From positions 1 through 40,684 of the forward strand of contig JBOEFZ010000054.1 of NCBI GenBank assembly GCA_050633165.1: a stretch of 40,684 nt of DNA. Reading direction: 5' to 3'. The position numbers were made by a program, and so were the translations under genes. Below the pieces are notes generated by a model. That model made no database searches. It had not been told where the DNA came from and was given only the letters and a program-made list of their open reading frames with translations. Position 1 is the stretch's first letter, and each line of letters begins with the position of its first letter. Of the stretch, positions 22,543 to 31,582 are shown piece after piece. Origin of the DNA: TMED27 sp050633165 (GTDB taxonomy: Bacteria > Pseudomonadota > Alphaproteobacteria > Micavibrionales > Micavibrionaceae).

Positions 22543-24666
22543 ATGCAATTTTTAAAAAACCTTCAAATCCAAACACGCATTATGCTTGTGGCAATATTAC
22601 CGGTAATCGGCATTTTAATCATGGCCGGCATGCTCGCCATGACCGCATACAGCCATATGGAAGAAGCAAAAAAGCTATCCCAAGTTGCAGAAGTTGCACC
22701 GGAAATTACAAAGGTTATTCATGATCTGCAAAAAGAACGCGGAAAAACAAAAAGCTACCTGAGCGCAACGGATTCGCAAAAAATTTACGAAGCCCGTGGT
22801 GTATTGGAAAAAATGTACGAAACCGCGCATAAGCATCGCGAGGAACTTGCCGAAGCCTACAGCCATGTGCATATGGAGATGTTTAGTGAAGAGTTTCAAG
22901 GGCTTTCGAAGAAGGTAATGGCGAGCCTTGATGATATTGAAGATAAACGCAAAAAGGTTATCGCGCGTAAAATCAGCCCGAAAAAAGCATATGCAAGCTA
23001 TACCCGCCATATTCGCGAGCTGATCAACGTTGTTGAATATATCGCCAGCCATAGTGAAGATGGGGAATTAACCGATCAATTCACGGCCTATTCTGCGTTA
23101 TTAGAAGCGCAAGAAGCGATGGCAAGAGAACGCGCCGTGGGTATGGCCGTCCTTTCAAAGGGGGCTATCTCTATCCATGATCGTGAATATGTATCCGAAT
23201 TAATGGGCATGCAAGAAGCGTATATTCACGTTTTTGAGGTTTATGCCTCCAAAGAAGAGGTGGAAACTTTTCATAAGAATGTCATTGAGAGCAAAACATT
23301 CAAGCATTTAAAAGAGCTACGGGAGGTCTTTCTTGAGCCGGAAAAAGAATTCTTCCTCTTTAATCAGGTTTCTACGATGGACTGGTTTGGGACCTATACC
23401 AAGGAAATTGATCTGATCACAGTGATTGAAAATACTATTCGTGAAGATATTCATCATCATGTTGAATATCTTCGTACAAAATCACAAAATGAAATGATCT
23501 TTAATGTGGGTATAGCGGCCAGTGTGTTGTTGCTTACAATCATCTTGTTGATCCTTATCGCCAAAAGCATTACCGGCCCTGTATCCGGTTTGACCGAGCG
23601 TATGAAAACATTGGCGAATGACGATACAAATTTCGATATCCCCGATGTCGGGCAAGGGCATGAGCTTGCCGATATGGCTGAAACGCTGGGTGTTTTCCGT
23701 GAAAATACCGAGAAGGTTAAAGCGATGGAAGCAGAGCAGGAAGCGTTAAAACATAAGGCCGAGATTGAGCGCAAAAAATCAATGCTTGCTTTGGCTGATG
23801 ATTTTTATGCCAAGACGGCGGATCTTATTAGCTCCCTGACAATGTCCTCCGATGGTATGCAACAAACCGCGCAAATCATGAGCGCGGCATCCGAAGAGAC
23901 AAGCGTATCTTCCTCTGCTGTGGCTTCTGCGGCGACCGAGGCGGATGCGAATGTGCAAACCGTTGCGGCTGCGTCCGAAGAATTGGCAGCATCCTCACAG
24001 GAAATCGCCAAGCAAATCTCCGACGTGGCGAGCCGCTCCAGTACCGCTGCACGTGAGGCCGAGGTTACCAGCCAATCCGTCAAAGAGCTCGAAGAGCTTG
24101 CCGAATCCATTGGTGAGGTTGTGAACGCGATTAAAGATATAGCCGAGCAAACCAACCTTCTTGCCCTTAACGCAACGATTGAGGCTGCTCGCGCCGGCGC
24201 GGCGGGTAAAGGCTTCGCGGTTGTTGCGGATGAGGTTAAGAAACTCGCCAATGAAACCGGACAGAAAACCGAGGAAATTGACGAGCGCGTGAACCATATC
24301 CAGGACGCGATCCGTAACTCTGTCACTGCCATGAGCCGGATTATCGACAATGTTCAGCAAATCGACCATGCGACGTCCTCTGTTGCCGGTGCGGTTGAGG
24401 AGCAAAACGCCGCAACCGCCGAGATTGGCCGCAACGTTGCCGAGGCGTCCACCGGAACACAGCAGGTTTCACAAAATATCTCCGAGGTGCAAACTGCTGC
24501 TGCTGAAACCGGAAAATCGGCAACGGATGTGCTTTCTACGGCGAATGAGCTGGCGGAAGTGTCGCGCGGTTTGAACGATACAATCGGCACCTTCCTTGAG
24601 GGGATCCGTAACGATAACCAAGTCAGCAATGACGATCAAACAATACTCGCCGAAGCCGCAGAATAA
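22543..24666 (+). CDS. methyl-accepting chemotaxis protein with NIT-type sensor
   Basis: The 707-residue transmembrane chemoreceptor has TM1 at about 13-35 and a periplasmic helical sensor at about 50-310. The sensor carries LQKERGKTKSYL and EAMARERAVGMAVL, as in NIT (nitrate/nitrite-sensing) domains. TM2 is at about 318-341, with a HAMP domain at 342-395. The cytoplasmic signalling coiled coil has the hairpin tip DIAEQTNLLALNATIEAARAG and ADEVKKLANET. It would signal to CheA/CheW. The ligand is not provable from sequence; NIT domains also occur in receptors with other inputs. No che genes are nearby. An AAGGA site precedes the ATG. Confidence 0.92.
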   Translation: MQFLKNLQIQTRIMLVAILPVIGILIMAGMLAMTAYSHMEEAKKLSQVAEVAPEITKVIHDLQKERGKTKSYLSATDSQKIYEARGVLEKMYETAHKHREELAEAYSHVHMEMFSEEFQGLSKKVMASLDDIEDKRKKVIARKISPKKAYASYTRHIRELINVVEYIASHSEDGELTDQFTAYSALLEAQEAMARERAVGMAVLSKGAISIHDREYVSELMGMQEAYIHVFEVYASKEEVETFHKNVIESKTFKHLKELREVFLEPEKEFFLFNQVSTMDWFGTYTKEIDLITVIENTIREDIHHHVEYLRTKSQNEMIFNVGIAASVLLLTIILLILIAKSITGPVSGLTERMKTLANDDTNFDIPDVGQGHELADMAETLGVFRENTEKVKAMEAEQEALKHKAEIERKKSMLALADDFYAKTADLISSLTMSSDGMQQTAQIMSAASEETSVSSSAVASAATEADANVQTVAAASEELAASSQEIAKQISDVASRSSTAAREAEVTSQSVKELEELAESIGEVVNAIKDIAEQTNLLALNATIEAARAGAAGKGFAVVADEVKKLANETGQKTEEIDERVNHIQDAIRNSVTAMSRIIDNVQQIDHATSSVAGAVEEQNAATAEIGRNVAEASTGTQQVSQNISEVQTAAAETGKSATDVLSTANELAEVSRGLNDTIGTFLEGIRNDNQVSNDDQTILAEAAE

Positions 24667-24670
24667 CCAT

Positions 24671-25327
24671 TCAACGTTTTAAAGCGGCATTAATCAGCGT
24701 AAATATATCCTCGAACATGGGCGTCGTCAGACGCCCTGTTTGCGTATTATAGCGGGAACAATGATAAGAATCGATCAAGGTCAACCCGCCGCTCAAATCA
24801 TGCATCGCGCCATGCCCGAATTTATGCGCCGCTTGCTTTGCTCCGAATGCCTTCAACACCGCATTATGCGAGATAAGCCCAAGGCTCAAAATCACCTTTA
24901 AATTGCGCATCGCCGCAATCTCGCCTTTTAAATATGTATCCATACAAATCTTGGTTTCCTCCCCCGTCGGCTTATTCTCCGGCGGGACGCATTTCACCGC
25001 ATTGGTTATCCGGCAATTCACCAATTCCAACCCGTCGTCCGCCCGTGCCAGATATTCCCCACGCGCAAAGCCGAACTTAATCAATGTGCCGTAAAGCAAA
25101 TCCCCCGCGTAATCGCCCGTAAATGGCCGCGAAGAAAAATTCGCCCCCTTAAGCCCCGGTGCAAGGCCGACGATCAGCAACTCAGAATTCATCCCGCCAA
25201 ACCCTGGAACAGGCGCATTAAATTTATCCGGAAATTTTTCACGATTCCCGAGAATAAACTCCCGCAATCGCGGGCATAAATCACAATCTTTGGGCGGCTC
25301 TTTAAATGAGACTTGCATATTTTTCAT
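24671..25327 (-). CDS. family 5 uracil-DNA glycosylase (UDGb), iron-sulfur type
   Basis: Removes uracil, and in this family also hypoxanthine and other deaminated bases, from DNA. The 218-residue protein has likely 4Fe-4S ligands Cys15, Cys18, Cys113 and Cys128. Motif 1 is GLAPGLKGANFSSRPFTGD, where family 5 lacks the catalytic Asp of other UDGs. NAVKCVPPENKPTGEE and the C-terminal motif DSYHCSRYNTQTGRLT follow. These wordings separate it from family 4. Three codons in, a second ATG could be the start. It converges on the chemoreceptor gene with 4 bases between stops. Confidence 0.92.
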   Translation of the reverse strand: MKNMQVSFKEPPKDCDLCPRLREFILGNREKFPDKFNAPVPGFGGMNSELLIVGLAPGLKGANFSSRPFTGDYAGDLLYGTLIKFGFARGEYLARADDGLELVNCRITNAVKCVPPENKPTGEETKICMDTYLKGEIAAMRNLKVILSLGLISHNAVLKAFGAKQAAHKFGHGAMHDLSGGLTLIDSYHCSRYNTQTGRLTTPMFEDIFTLINAALKR

Positions 25328-25437
25328 GTCCCCGTTATAAACCAGATGCTAGCTCAGAAATAGTTGTATTTTCGCCGTTCATTTTACTTTTTCAGTAGGC
25401 GCGAGCGACGACGAATAGAAGGCTATTTTAGGAGGTG

Positions 25438-25476
25438 GCGAAGCAAAACACCGTTTTGTTCGCGATAAACAAAACG
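25438..25476 (+). repeat. rpoZ leader: bulged-G hairpin copy 2 and an alternative hairpin
   Basis: First fold (25438-25463): outer arms GCGAA/TTCGC, a bulged G, inner arms CAAAAC/GTTTTG, loop ACC. Second fold: CGTTTTGTT (25452-25460) with AACAAAACG (25468-25476), loop CGCGATA. Both use the central GTTTTG, so only one can form at a time. The region ends 32 bases before the rpoZ ATG. Another stem (AATAG/CTATT) lies just upstream at about 25414-25427. Confidence 0.5.
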
Positions 25477-25508
25477 TCGTAGTGAAAAAGTAAAAGGAAC
25501 AAGAAAAT

Positions 25509-25913
25509 ATGGCTCGTGTCACCGTTGAAGATTGTGTCGAAAAAATTCCAAACCGTTTTGAGCTTGTTATGACTGCCGCGCAGCGTGCCCGCAAGATTAG
25601 CTCCGGTGCTACGCTTACGGTTGAGCGTGACAATGACAAAAACCCTGTGATTGCGCTTCGTGAAATTGCCGAAGAAACCGTTGATAAGGATGAGCTTAAA
25701 GAAGACCTCATCAAATCCCATCAACGCATGGCGATCTATGAGGAAGAAGATGATTCCATCGACCTTATGGATGGTGAAGAAGAATGGAGCACCATCGCCG
25801 GCGAACAAGCCGCAGCCGAAGGAATTTATTCCGACAATGAAGTGGTAGAAGAAGCCACTCCCGCTGCTGAACCTTCCCTTGAAGACCTCGCAGGCGGCGC
25901 CCCTACTGAATAG
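25509..25913 (+). CDS. rpoZ: DNA-directed RNA polymerase omega subunit
   Basis: Omega assists assembly of the beta' subunit and, in E. coli, forms part of a ppGpp-binding site. The N-terminal 65 residues carry the family core: MARVTVEDC, then IPNRFELVMTAAQRARKISSG, NPVIALREIAE and ELKEDLIKS. The remaining part to residue 134 is a long acidic tail, longer than the usual E. coli omega (about 90 residues) but common in alphaproteobacteria. AAGGA lies 9 bases before the ATG. It is followed by an intrinsic terminator and then rsh, so ppGpp synthesis and its polymerase partner are neighbours. Confidence 0.95.
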   Translation: MARVTVEDCVEKIPNRFELVMTAAQRARKISSGATLTVERDNDKNPVIALREIAEETVDKDELKEDLIKSHQRMAIYEEEDDSIDLMDGEEEWSTIAGEQAAAEGIYSDNEVVEEATPAAEPSLEDLAGGAPTE

Positions 25914-25937
25914 TAAATATAGCGCTTTGATAAAAAG

Positions 25938-25960
25938 CCGGCCTAAAGGTCGGTTTTTTT
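25938..25960 (+). terminator. intrinsic terminator after rpoZ
   Basis: Stem CCGGCC/GGTCGG with loop TAAA (one G-T pair) is followed directly by seven T. It begins 25 bases after the rpoZ stop. It would separate rpoZ from rsh, or allow partial read-through into the rsh operon. Confidence 0.85.
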
Positions 25961-26002
25961 ATGCCTTCTATTCCTGAGTTTTCATGATAGTTTAAATGAC
26001 TT

Positions 26003-28168
26003 ATGAGTGAGTATTATCCGCTAACCAATCTGGTAAAATCCTATAACCCCGATCTTGATCCCAAGGTGATCGAGGATGCGATCGCCTATGCCCGCGAAAA
26101 GCATGAGGGGCAAACGCGTTCTTCCGGAGAGCCATATTACACCCACCCCGTTGCGGTTGCCGAAATTCTTGCGGATATGAAGATGGATACGGGCTCTATC
26201 CTCACCGCCATTTTGCATGACACGATTGAGGATACGGACGCAACCTACGAGGATTTGGAAAAGAAATTCGGCAAGGAGGTCGCCGATCTGGTCGATGGTG
26301 TTTCAAAACTCACCCGTATTGAATCCAAAACGCTGGAGGGGAAGCAGGCGGAAAATTTCCGTAAACTTCTCCTCGCAATGTCCGAGGATATCCGTGTTCT
26401 GCTCGTTAAACTCTCCGATCGCTTGCATAATATGCGCACGATTGGAGGCATTAAAAAGCCGGAAAAGCAAAAGCGCATCGCGCTCGAGACATTAGAAATC
26501 TATGCCCCCCTCGCCGAACGTATCGGCGTGCATACGATGAAAAGTGAGCTGGAAGATTTATCCTTCTCCATCCTTAATCCCGAGGCACGAACGAGCATTA
26601 CCAACCGCCTCTCTTTCCTGCGTAAAGAAGGGCATACGGTTGTTGATCAAATTATCGAGGAATTGGATGCGCGCCTAAAAGATGCGGGTATAAAGGCCGA
26701 AATCACAGGCCGCGAAAAAACCCGTTATTCCATCTGGAAGAAAATGCAGCGCAAAAATGTGGCATTTGAGCAGCTCTCTGATATTATGGCCTTTCGCATT
26801 GTGGTGGAGGATATTGGTCAATGCTACGCTGTGCTCGGCCTGATCCATGGGCGTTACCACTCCATCCCCGGACGGTTCAAAGATTATATATCCACCCCCA
26901 AACCCAATGGCTATCGCTCTATCCATACTACTGTCATGGGGCCATCGCGCCAACGGATCGAGGTGCAAATCCGCACCATTGATATGCATCATGAGGCCGA
27001 TATGGGGGTCGCCGCGCACTGGGCGTATAAGGGCGGCGCGTTACCGAGCCTTAAGGATGTGAAGAAATACCGCTGGCTGCGCGAATTGCTCGAGATTTTA
27101 GAGCAAGAACAGCGTCCCGAAGATTTTTGGGAGAATACGAAGCTTGAGCTGTTCGAAGATAAAGTCTTTGCCTTTACGCCCAAGGGTCGCTTGATCGAAC
27201 TTCCCGCCGGTGCAACGCCCATCGATTTTGCCTATGCCATTCATTCCGATATCGGTGATAAATGTGTGGGCGCAAAGGTGAATGGGCGTATCGCACCGCT
27301 AAATTCCAAGCTCACAAATGGTGATCAGATCGAAATCGTCACGGCGAAGACGCAACAGCCCTCCCCCACATGGGAACGCTTTGTCGTCACCGGAAAGGCG
27401 CGCAGCCATATCCGTAAATTCATCCGCAACCAGCAGCGCGCGGAATATGTGACATTGGGCAAAGCGATGCTGCAAAAAATCTTCCGCCAAGAGGGGTATG
27501 ATTTCACCGAAAAAGCAGTTACGGGTGTGAATAAAGAGTTTAAGGCGAATGAGAATGATGACATCTACGCCCGTATCGGCTCTGGCCTTCTTATCGCGCG
27601 GGATGTTTTTAAGGCGATCTTCCCCGCCCATAAAACCGAGATTGCCAAACGTCCCTCGGCGGATATGGATACCGCCGTTATGGTTCGCCCGCACGGCGCT
27701 AGCTCCGCCGACGCGCCGATGCCGATTACGGGGCTTATCCCCGGTATGGCGGTGCATATGGCGCGGTGTTGTCATCCGCTGCCCGGGGATCGGATTGTCG
27801 GGATTGTGACAACGGGTAAGGGGGTGACGATCCACACGATTGATTGCGATACGCTCGAAACCTTTGCCGATACGCCCGAACGTTGGCTGGATGTGAGTTG
27901 GGGCGAAGGGGATGACACGCCCGAAGCGCAAGTCGGACGTATCAACATCGTTATCCAAAATGAAGCCGGTGCGCTCGGCACTATCTCCACTGTTATCGGC
28001 GCGAGCGGCGGGAATATCACCAACCTCAAAATCACCTCCCGCTCCACCGATTTTTGGGAAATCCTCATCGATATCTATGTCAACGATACCAAACATCTCA
28101 ACAACATCATCGCCGCCCTCCGCGCCACGCCCACAATCGCCAGCGTTGATCGTGCGAAGGGGCGGTAG
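26003..28168 (+). CDS. rsh: bifunctional (p)ppGpp synthetase/hydrolase (RelA/SpoT homologue)
   Basis: Makes and degrades the stringent-response alarmone; most alphaproteobacteria have this single long RSH. The 721 residues contain the HD hydrolase domain with His48, His72-Asp73 (HDTIED) and the later SDRLHNMRT. The synthetase domain has RFKDYISTPKPNGYRSIHT; the RFKD wording is the bifunctional type rather than the EXDD of RelA. A TGS domain (about 390-450, FTPKGRLIELPAGATPIDFAY) and a C-terminal ACT domain (about 645-718) follow. All catalytic regions look intact. No strong ribosome site is visible. It leads a plus-strand operon to era. Confidence 0.96.
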   Translation: MSEYYPLTNLVKSYNPDLDPKVIEDAIAYAREKHEGQTRSSGEPYYTHPVAVAEILADMKMDTGSILTAILHDTIEDTDATYEDLEKKFGKEVADLVDGVSKLTRIESKTLEGKQAENFRKLLLAMSEDIRVLLVKLSDRLHNMRTIGGIKKPEKQKRIALETLEIYAPLAERIGVHTMKSELEDLSFSILNPEARTSITNRLSFLRKEGHTVVDQIIEELDARLKDAGIKAEITGREKTRYSIWKKMQRKNVAFEQLSDIMAFRIVVEDIGQCYAVLGLIHGRYHSIPGRFKDYISTPKPNGYRSIHTTVMGPSRQRIEVQIRTIDMHHEADMGVAAHWAYKGGALPSLKDVKKYRWLRELLEILEQEQRPEDFWENTKLELFEDKVFAFTPKGRLIELPAGATPIDFAYAIHSDIGDKCVGAKVNGRIAPLNSKLTNGDQIEIVTAKTQQPSPTWERFVVTGKARSHIRKFIRNQQRAEYVTLGKAMLQKIFRQEGYDFTEKAVTGVNKEFKANENDDIYARIGSGLLIARDVFKAIFPAHKTEIAKRPSADMDTAVMVRPHGASSADAPMPITGLIPGMAVHMARCCHPLPGDRIVGIVTTGKGVTIHTIDCDTLETFADTPERWLDVSWGEGDDTPEAQVGRINIVIQNEAGALGTISTVIGASGGNITNLKITSRSTDFWEILIDIYVNDTKHLNNIIAALRATPTIASVDRAKGR

Positions 28169-28176
28169 GGGCGTAT

Positions 28177-28731
28177 ATGTTCAAACGCCGTACACCGCTG
28201 AATGTATTTCAAAAGCTTAAAGAGCTTGCGTGGCCATCCATGGGGTGGGGGCGGATGGGGGTTTATTTGAAGCATCGGACGATCCGTATTCCCGATAGTA
28301 ATTATAAAATCGCCCTTGGGCTTGCGCTTGGTGCGGCGATTTCATTCTCGCCATTTGTCTTTACGCATATCATCCAAGGCTGCATCCTCGCGTTTTTCCT
28401 GCGGGCGAATTATATCGCGGTGGCGATTGGTACACTCATTGGCAATCCATGGACGTTTCCCTTTATGTGGTGGGCGGGGATATCGTTGGGGGCGGGGATC
28501 TTTAATTGGCTTGGCTTTCCTGCCTCAACGAATGTTCCCGATGCGATGAGCCTTGAGATATTTATCAATTTAATAAAAAACGATCCGTTTCGTATATTGT
28601 TTCCATGGATGCTTGGCGGTTATCTTATTTGTCTTGTAACCTTGCCGCTTTTCTACATACTCTTTTACCAAATCGTAAAAGGGGCAAAGGCGGCGCGGGC
28701 GATTAAACGTAAGAAGGAGACACAATCATGA
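28177..28731 (+). CDS. DUF2062 domain-containing membrane protein
   Basis: The 184-residue protein has the DUF2062 layout. A basic N-terminal segment (YLKHRTIRIPDSNYKIALGLALG) leads to FSPFVFTHIIQG, a membrane helix, the signature GTLIGNPWTFPFMWW, and a final long helix (LICLVTLPLFYILFYQIV). The C-terminus is basic. The function of the family is not established. It sits 8 bases after rsh and overlaps acpS by 4 bases, so translation is likely coupled in the rsh-era operon. Confidence 0.9.
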   Translation: MFKRRTPLNVFQKLKELAWPSMGWGRMGVYLKHRTIRIPDSNYKIALGLALGAAISFSPFVFTHIIQGCILAFFLRANYIAVAIGTLIGNPWTFPFMWWAGISLGAGIFNWLGFPASTNVPDAMSLEIFINLIKNDPFRILFPWMLGGYLICLVTLPLFYILFYQIVKGAKAARAIKRKKETQS

Positions 28732-29135
28732 TCATCGGTATCGGCTCTGACCTCCTCGATATTCGTCGTTTTGAAAATGTTGTGGCACGGCATGAGGCAC
28801 GGTTTTTAGCGCGAAGCTTCACCGAAACCGAACGCACCAAGGCCGAGCAGCGTAAACCCGGCGGCACGCATATCGCGACCCTCGCCAAACGCTTCGCCGC
28901 AAAAGAGGCGATGAGCAAGGCGCTTGGCACTGGTTTTGCGCAAGGCGTATATATGAAAGATATCGGCGTTATCAATGCCCCTTCCGGTGCACCAACGCTA
29001 GAGCTAACAAACGGCGCGCTCAAACACCTCACCGCCCTCACCCCGCCGAACCACAAACCCGTCATCCACCTCACCCTCACCGATGAGCCGCCCATGGTAC
29101 ACGCGCAGGTTATTGTCGAGGCGCTACCACTTTAA
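28728..29135 (+). CDS. acpS: holo-[acyl-carrier-protein] synthase
   Basis: Transfers 4'-phosphopantetheine from CoA to apo-ACP, activating it for fatty-acid synthesis. The 135-residue protein has the metal-binding start MIIGIGSDLLDIRRFE, FTETERTKAEQ, and the central motif LAKRFAAKEAMSKALGTG. The C-terminal strand HLTLTDE is also typical. The length is normal. It overlaps the DUF2062 gene by 4 bases and precedes lepB. The acpS-lepB-rnc-era order is characteristic of alphaproteobacteria. Confidence 0.96.
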   Translation: MIIGIGSDLLDIRRFENVVARHEARFLARSFTETERTKAEQRKPGGTHIATLAKRFAAKEAMSKALGTGFAQGVYMKDIGVINAPSGAPTLELTNGALKHLTALTPPNHKPVIHLTLTDEPPMVHAQVIVEALPL

Positions 29136-29175
29136 GCCTAGCCAATCCGCCAATACTCCTGTAAAAACCAAATCT

Positions 29176-30003
29176 ATGAGTGAAGAAAAAGTCCAAGCCC
29201 CCGAAGAAGAAACCAAAGCACCGCCCCTGAATGCCAAGGAAGAGGCGGCTGATTTCTTTCGTACCGCCAGTATTGCTGTGCTCCTCGCGCTAGTCGTGCG
29301 GGCATTATTGTTCGAGCCGTTTAATATCCCGTCCGGTTCGATGAAGCCAACGCTTCTTATCGGGGATTATTTATTCGTCAGCAAATCCGCCTATGGCTAT
29401 TCCAAACACTCCTTCCCTTTTAGCTTCGCGCCCATTGAAGGGCGGATCTTTGAAAAGCCCGCGAAACGTGGTGATGTGATTGTCTTTAAGCTCCCCTCGA
29501 ACCCGCGCATTGATTATATTAAGCGCGTTATCGGCCTACCTGGTGATACGATTCAGGTTAAGAGCGGGCATCTTTATTTAAACGGCGAGGCCGTGCCGCG
29601 TGAATCTGTCGGCCTATCCAAAGATACGTCCGATTACGGCGAAGATATCACGATGAATGAATATATCCAGACCCTTCCCGATGGCACGATGTTCACGATT
29701 TTCGAGGAAAGTGACACAGGGCCATTGGATGATACGCCGCTATTTAAGGTCCCCGAAGGGCATGTTTTCGTCATGGGTGATAACCGCGATAATTCCCAAG
29801 ATTCCCGCGTCCCCATGATGCCGGGCAGCCACGGCGTCGGGTTTGTTCCCATTGAAAATATCGTCGGGCGGGCGGACTTCCTCTTCTTCTCGGTCAATGG
29901 GCAATCCCGTTTGTTCGAGATTTGGAAATGGCCATGGGGCATTCGTTATTCCCGCCTATTCATGAATATTGATCCCACAAGACCAAAAATAGAGGCCGAA
30001 TGA
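29176..30003 (+). CDS. lepB: signal peptidase I
   Basis: Membrane serine protease that removes signal peptides of Sec and Tat substrates on the periplasmic side. The 275-residue protein has an acidic N-terminal tail, one membrane helix (about 29-47) and box B PSGSMKPTLLIGDYLFV with nucleophile Ser55. Lys116 in DYIKRVIGLPGD is the general base, and GDNRDNSQDSR is box E. I chose ATG 29176 because the longer frame from 29083 overlaps acpS and adds a basic stretch. There is no clear ribosome site, so start confidence is moderate. Its stop overlaps the rnc start by 4 bases. Confidence 0.95.
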   Translation: MSEEKVQAPEEETKAPPLNAKEEAADFFRTASIAVLLALVVRALLFEPFNIPSGSMKPTLLIGDYLFVSKSAYGYSKHSFPFSFAPIEGRIFEKPAKRGDVIVFKLPSNPRIDYIKRVIGLPGDTIQVKSGHLYLNGEAVPRESVGLSKDTSDYGEDITMNEYIQTLPDGTMFTIFEESDTGPLDDTPLFKVPEGHVFVMGDNRDNSQDSRVPMMPGSHGVGFVPIENIVGRADFLFFSVNGQSRLFEIWKWPWGIRYSRLFMNIDPTRPKIEAE

Positions 30004-30668
30004 ACACGCTCATCGCCCGCATCAAGGACGCCACCGGTCACGAGATCCAGAATATGGAGCTTCTCACCACCGCGCTAACGCATTCCAGCACGGGGGCAAA
30101 GCATAATTACGAGCGTCTTGAGTTTTTGGGTGATCGTGTTCTTGGCCTTGTTGTTGCCGAAACCTTGTTCGCCAAATTCCCCGATGAGCCGGAGGGGCAT
30201 ATGGCCAAACGCCTTGCCTCCCTTGTCCAGGGCACCTTCCTCACCATTATCGCGCGTGAGATTGGGCTCGGCGCTTTTATCAAATTCTCGGATGCCGAAG
30301 CGGCGGCGGGTGGCGCGGATAACGATAATATCCTTGCCGATGTGATGGAGGCGGTTATTGGCGCGCTGTATGTCGAGGCGGGGTTAGAGGCGTGCCAGCG
30401 CCTTATCGCTACCCTTTGGGGGGATCGTTTTGATACAATGCTCAAGCCGCCGCAACACCCCAAAACCGGCGTGCAGGAATGGGCGCAAGGCAAAAACCTG
30501 CCGCTCCCGCGTTATATCATCAAATCCCAAAGCGGCCCCGATCATGCGCCTATTTTCGAAATCGAATTAACAGTGCAGGGGTATGAAGCGGTTACAGCCT
30601 CCGGTAAATCCCGCCAAGAGGCGGAAAAAGCCGCCGCACAAACCTTTTTGGATCAAAACAGTTTATGA
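30000..30668 (+). CDS. rnc: ribonuclease III
   Basis: Cleaves double-stranded RNA, processing rRNA precursors and structured mRNAs. The 222-residue protein has the catalytic signature NYERLEFLGDRVLGL with Glu38, Glu41 and Asp45. The second acidic set is Asp113 and Glu116 in LADVMEAVIGALYVE. The C-terminal double-strand RNA-binding domain (about 150-220) ends in SGKSRQEAEKAAAQ. Starts overlap on both sides: ATGA with lepB, and era begins inside its last codons. The family assignment is certain. Confidence 0.97.
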   Translation: MNTLIARIKDATGHEIQNMELLTTALTHSSTGAKHNYERLEFLGDRVLGLVVAETLFAKFPDEPEGHMAKRLASLVQGTFLTIIAREIGLGAFIKFSDAEAAAGGADNDNILADVMEAVIGALYVEAGLEACQRLIATLWGDRFDTMLKPPQHPKTGVQEWAQGKNLPLPRYIIKSQSGPDHAPIFEIELTVQGYEAVTASGKSRQEAEKAAAQTFLDQNSL

Positions 30669-31567
30669 CACAACAAACACAAAAATGCGGTTTCATCGCC
30701 GTTGTCGGTCACCCCAATGCCGGAAAATCAACGCTTATCAACGCGCTGGTGGGTGAAAAGGTTGCAATTACCTCCAAACGCGCGGGCACAACCCGTTGCC
30801 GTATTTTGGGTATTGCCATCCATAATAACGCACAGATGATCTTTATTGATACGCCGGGTATTTTCGGCTCTACCGTTGATGCACAACAAACGATGGAGCG
30901 CGCAATGATCGGCGCAGCGTTCGAAGCCTTGGACGAGGCGGATATCGCACTTCATTTGCTGGATGCAAAGGATAAAAAATCCCAAGCCCCGATTTTAGAA
31001 AAGCTACCGCAAAATCGCCCGACTTTCCTTGCTCTGAATAAGGTTGATGCCATTCAAAAGGCGGCGTTGCTGGATATCTCTGCGGGGCATAATGAAACCT
31101 ATGATTATGACGCGACCTTCATGATTTCCGCGTTGAAGGAAAAGGGGCTGGACGGGCTTATGGATACGCTTGCGGCGAGCCTGCCCGACGGTCCATGGCA
31201 TTATGATGAGGACGAAGTGACCGACATGCCCATGCGCCTGATGGCGGCGGAGATAACGCGTGAGCAAATTTTCAACCGGCTTCACCGCGAGCTTCCTTAC
31301 GCCGCCCTTATCGAGACTGAAAAATGGGAAAATTTCGATAATGGCGATGTGAAAATCCATCAGGCAATCTATGTCCAGCGCGACAGCCAAAAAGCCATCG
31401 TCCTTGGCAAAGGCGGCAGTCAGATTAAAAAAATTGGCGAGGCCGCGCGCAAGGAATTGGAAGGGATGCTCGAACGCCGCGTGCATTTAAAGCTGCATGT
31501 AAAGGTATGTGAAAACTGGCCTGACCGCCCTGAGAGCTTAGAGATTATGGGTTTGGCGCAACACTAG
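30665..31567 (+). CDS. era: GTPase Era
   Basis: Essential GTPase that binds the 3' end of 16S rRNA during 30S assembly. The 300 residues show G1 GHPNAGKST (15-23), G3 DTPG (62-65) and G4 NKVD (125-128). A C-terminal KH domain carries the GKGGSQIKKIGEAARKELE motif. It overlaps rnc by 4 bases. recO, often next in related genomes, is absent; the palindrome-rich region before gcrA follows instead. Confidence 0.97.
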   Translation: MTQQTQKCGFIAVVGHPNAGKSTLINALVGEKVAITSKRAGTTRCRILGIAIHNNAQMIFIDTPGIFGSTVDAQQTMERAMIGAAFEALDEADIALHLLDAKDKKSQAPILEKLPQNRPTFLALNKVDAIQKAALLDISAGHNETYDYDATFMISALKEKGLDGLMDTLAASLPDGPWHYDEDEVTDMPMRLMAAEITREQIFNRLHRELPYAALIETEKWENFDNGDVKIHQAIYVQRDSQKAIVLGKGGSQIKKIGEAARKELEGMLERRVHLKLHVKVCENWPDRPESLEIMGLAQH

Positions 31568-31582
31568 CCTTAAAGTACTTCA

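Noticed and set aside
26245..26478. Antisense frame in the rsh hydrolase domain
   Set aside because: Ser/Arg-rich shadow without a start signal, overlapping a conserved enzyme domain.
27299..28096. 265-codon minus-strand frame opposite rsh
   Set aside because: It is fully contained in the rsh gene, with no conserved motif and a shadow-like composition.
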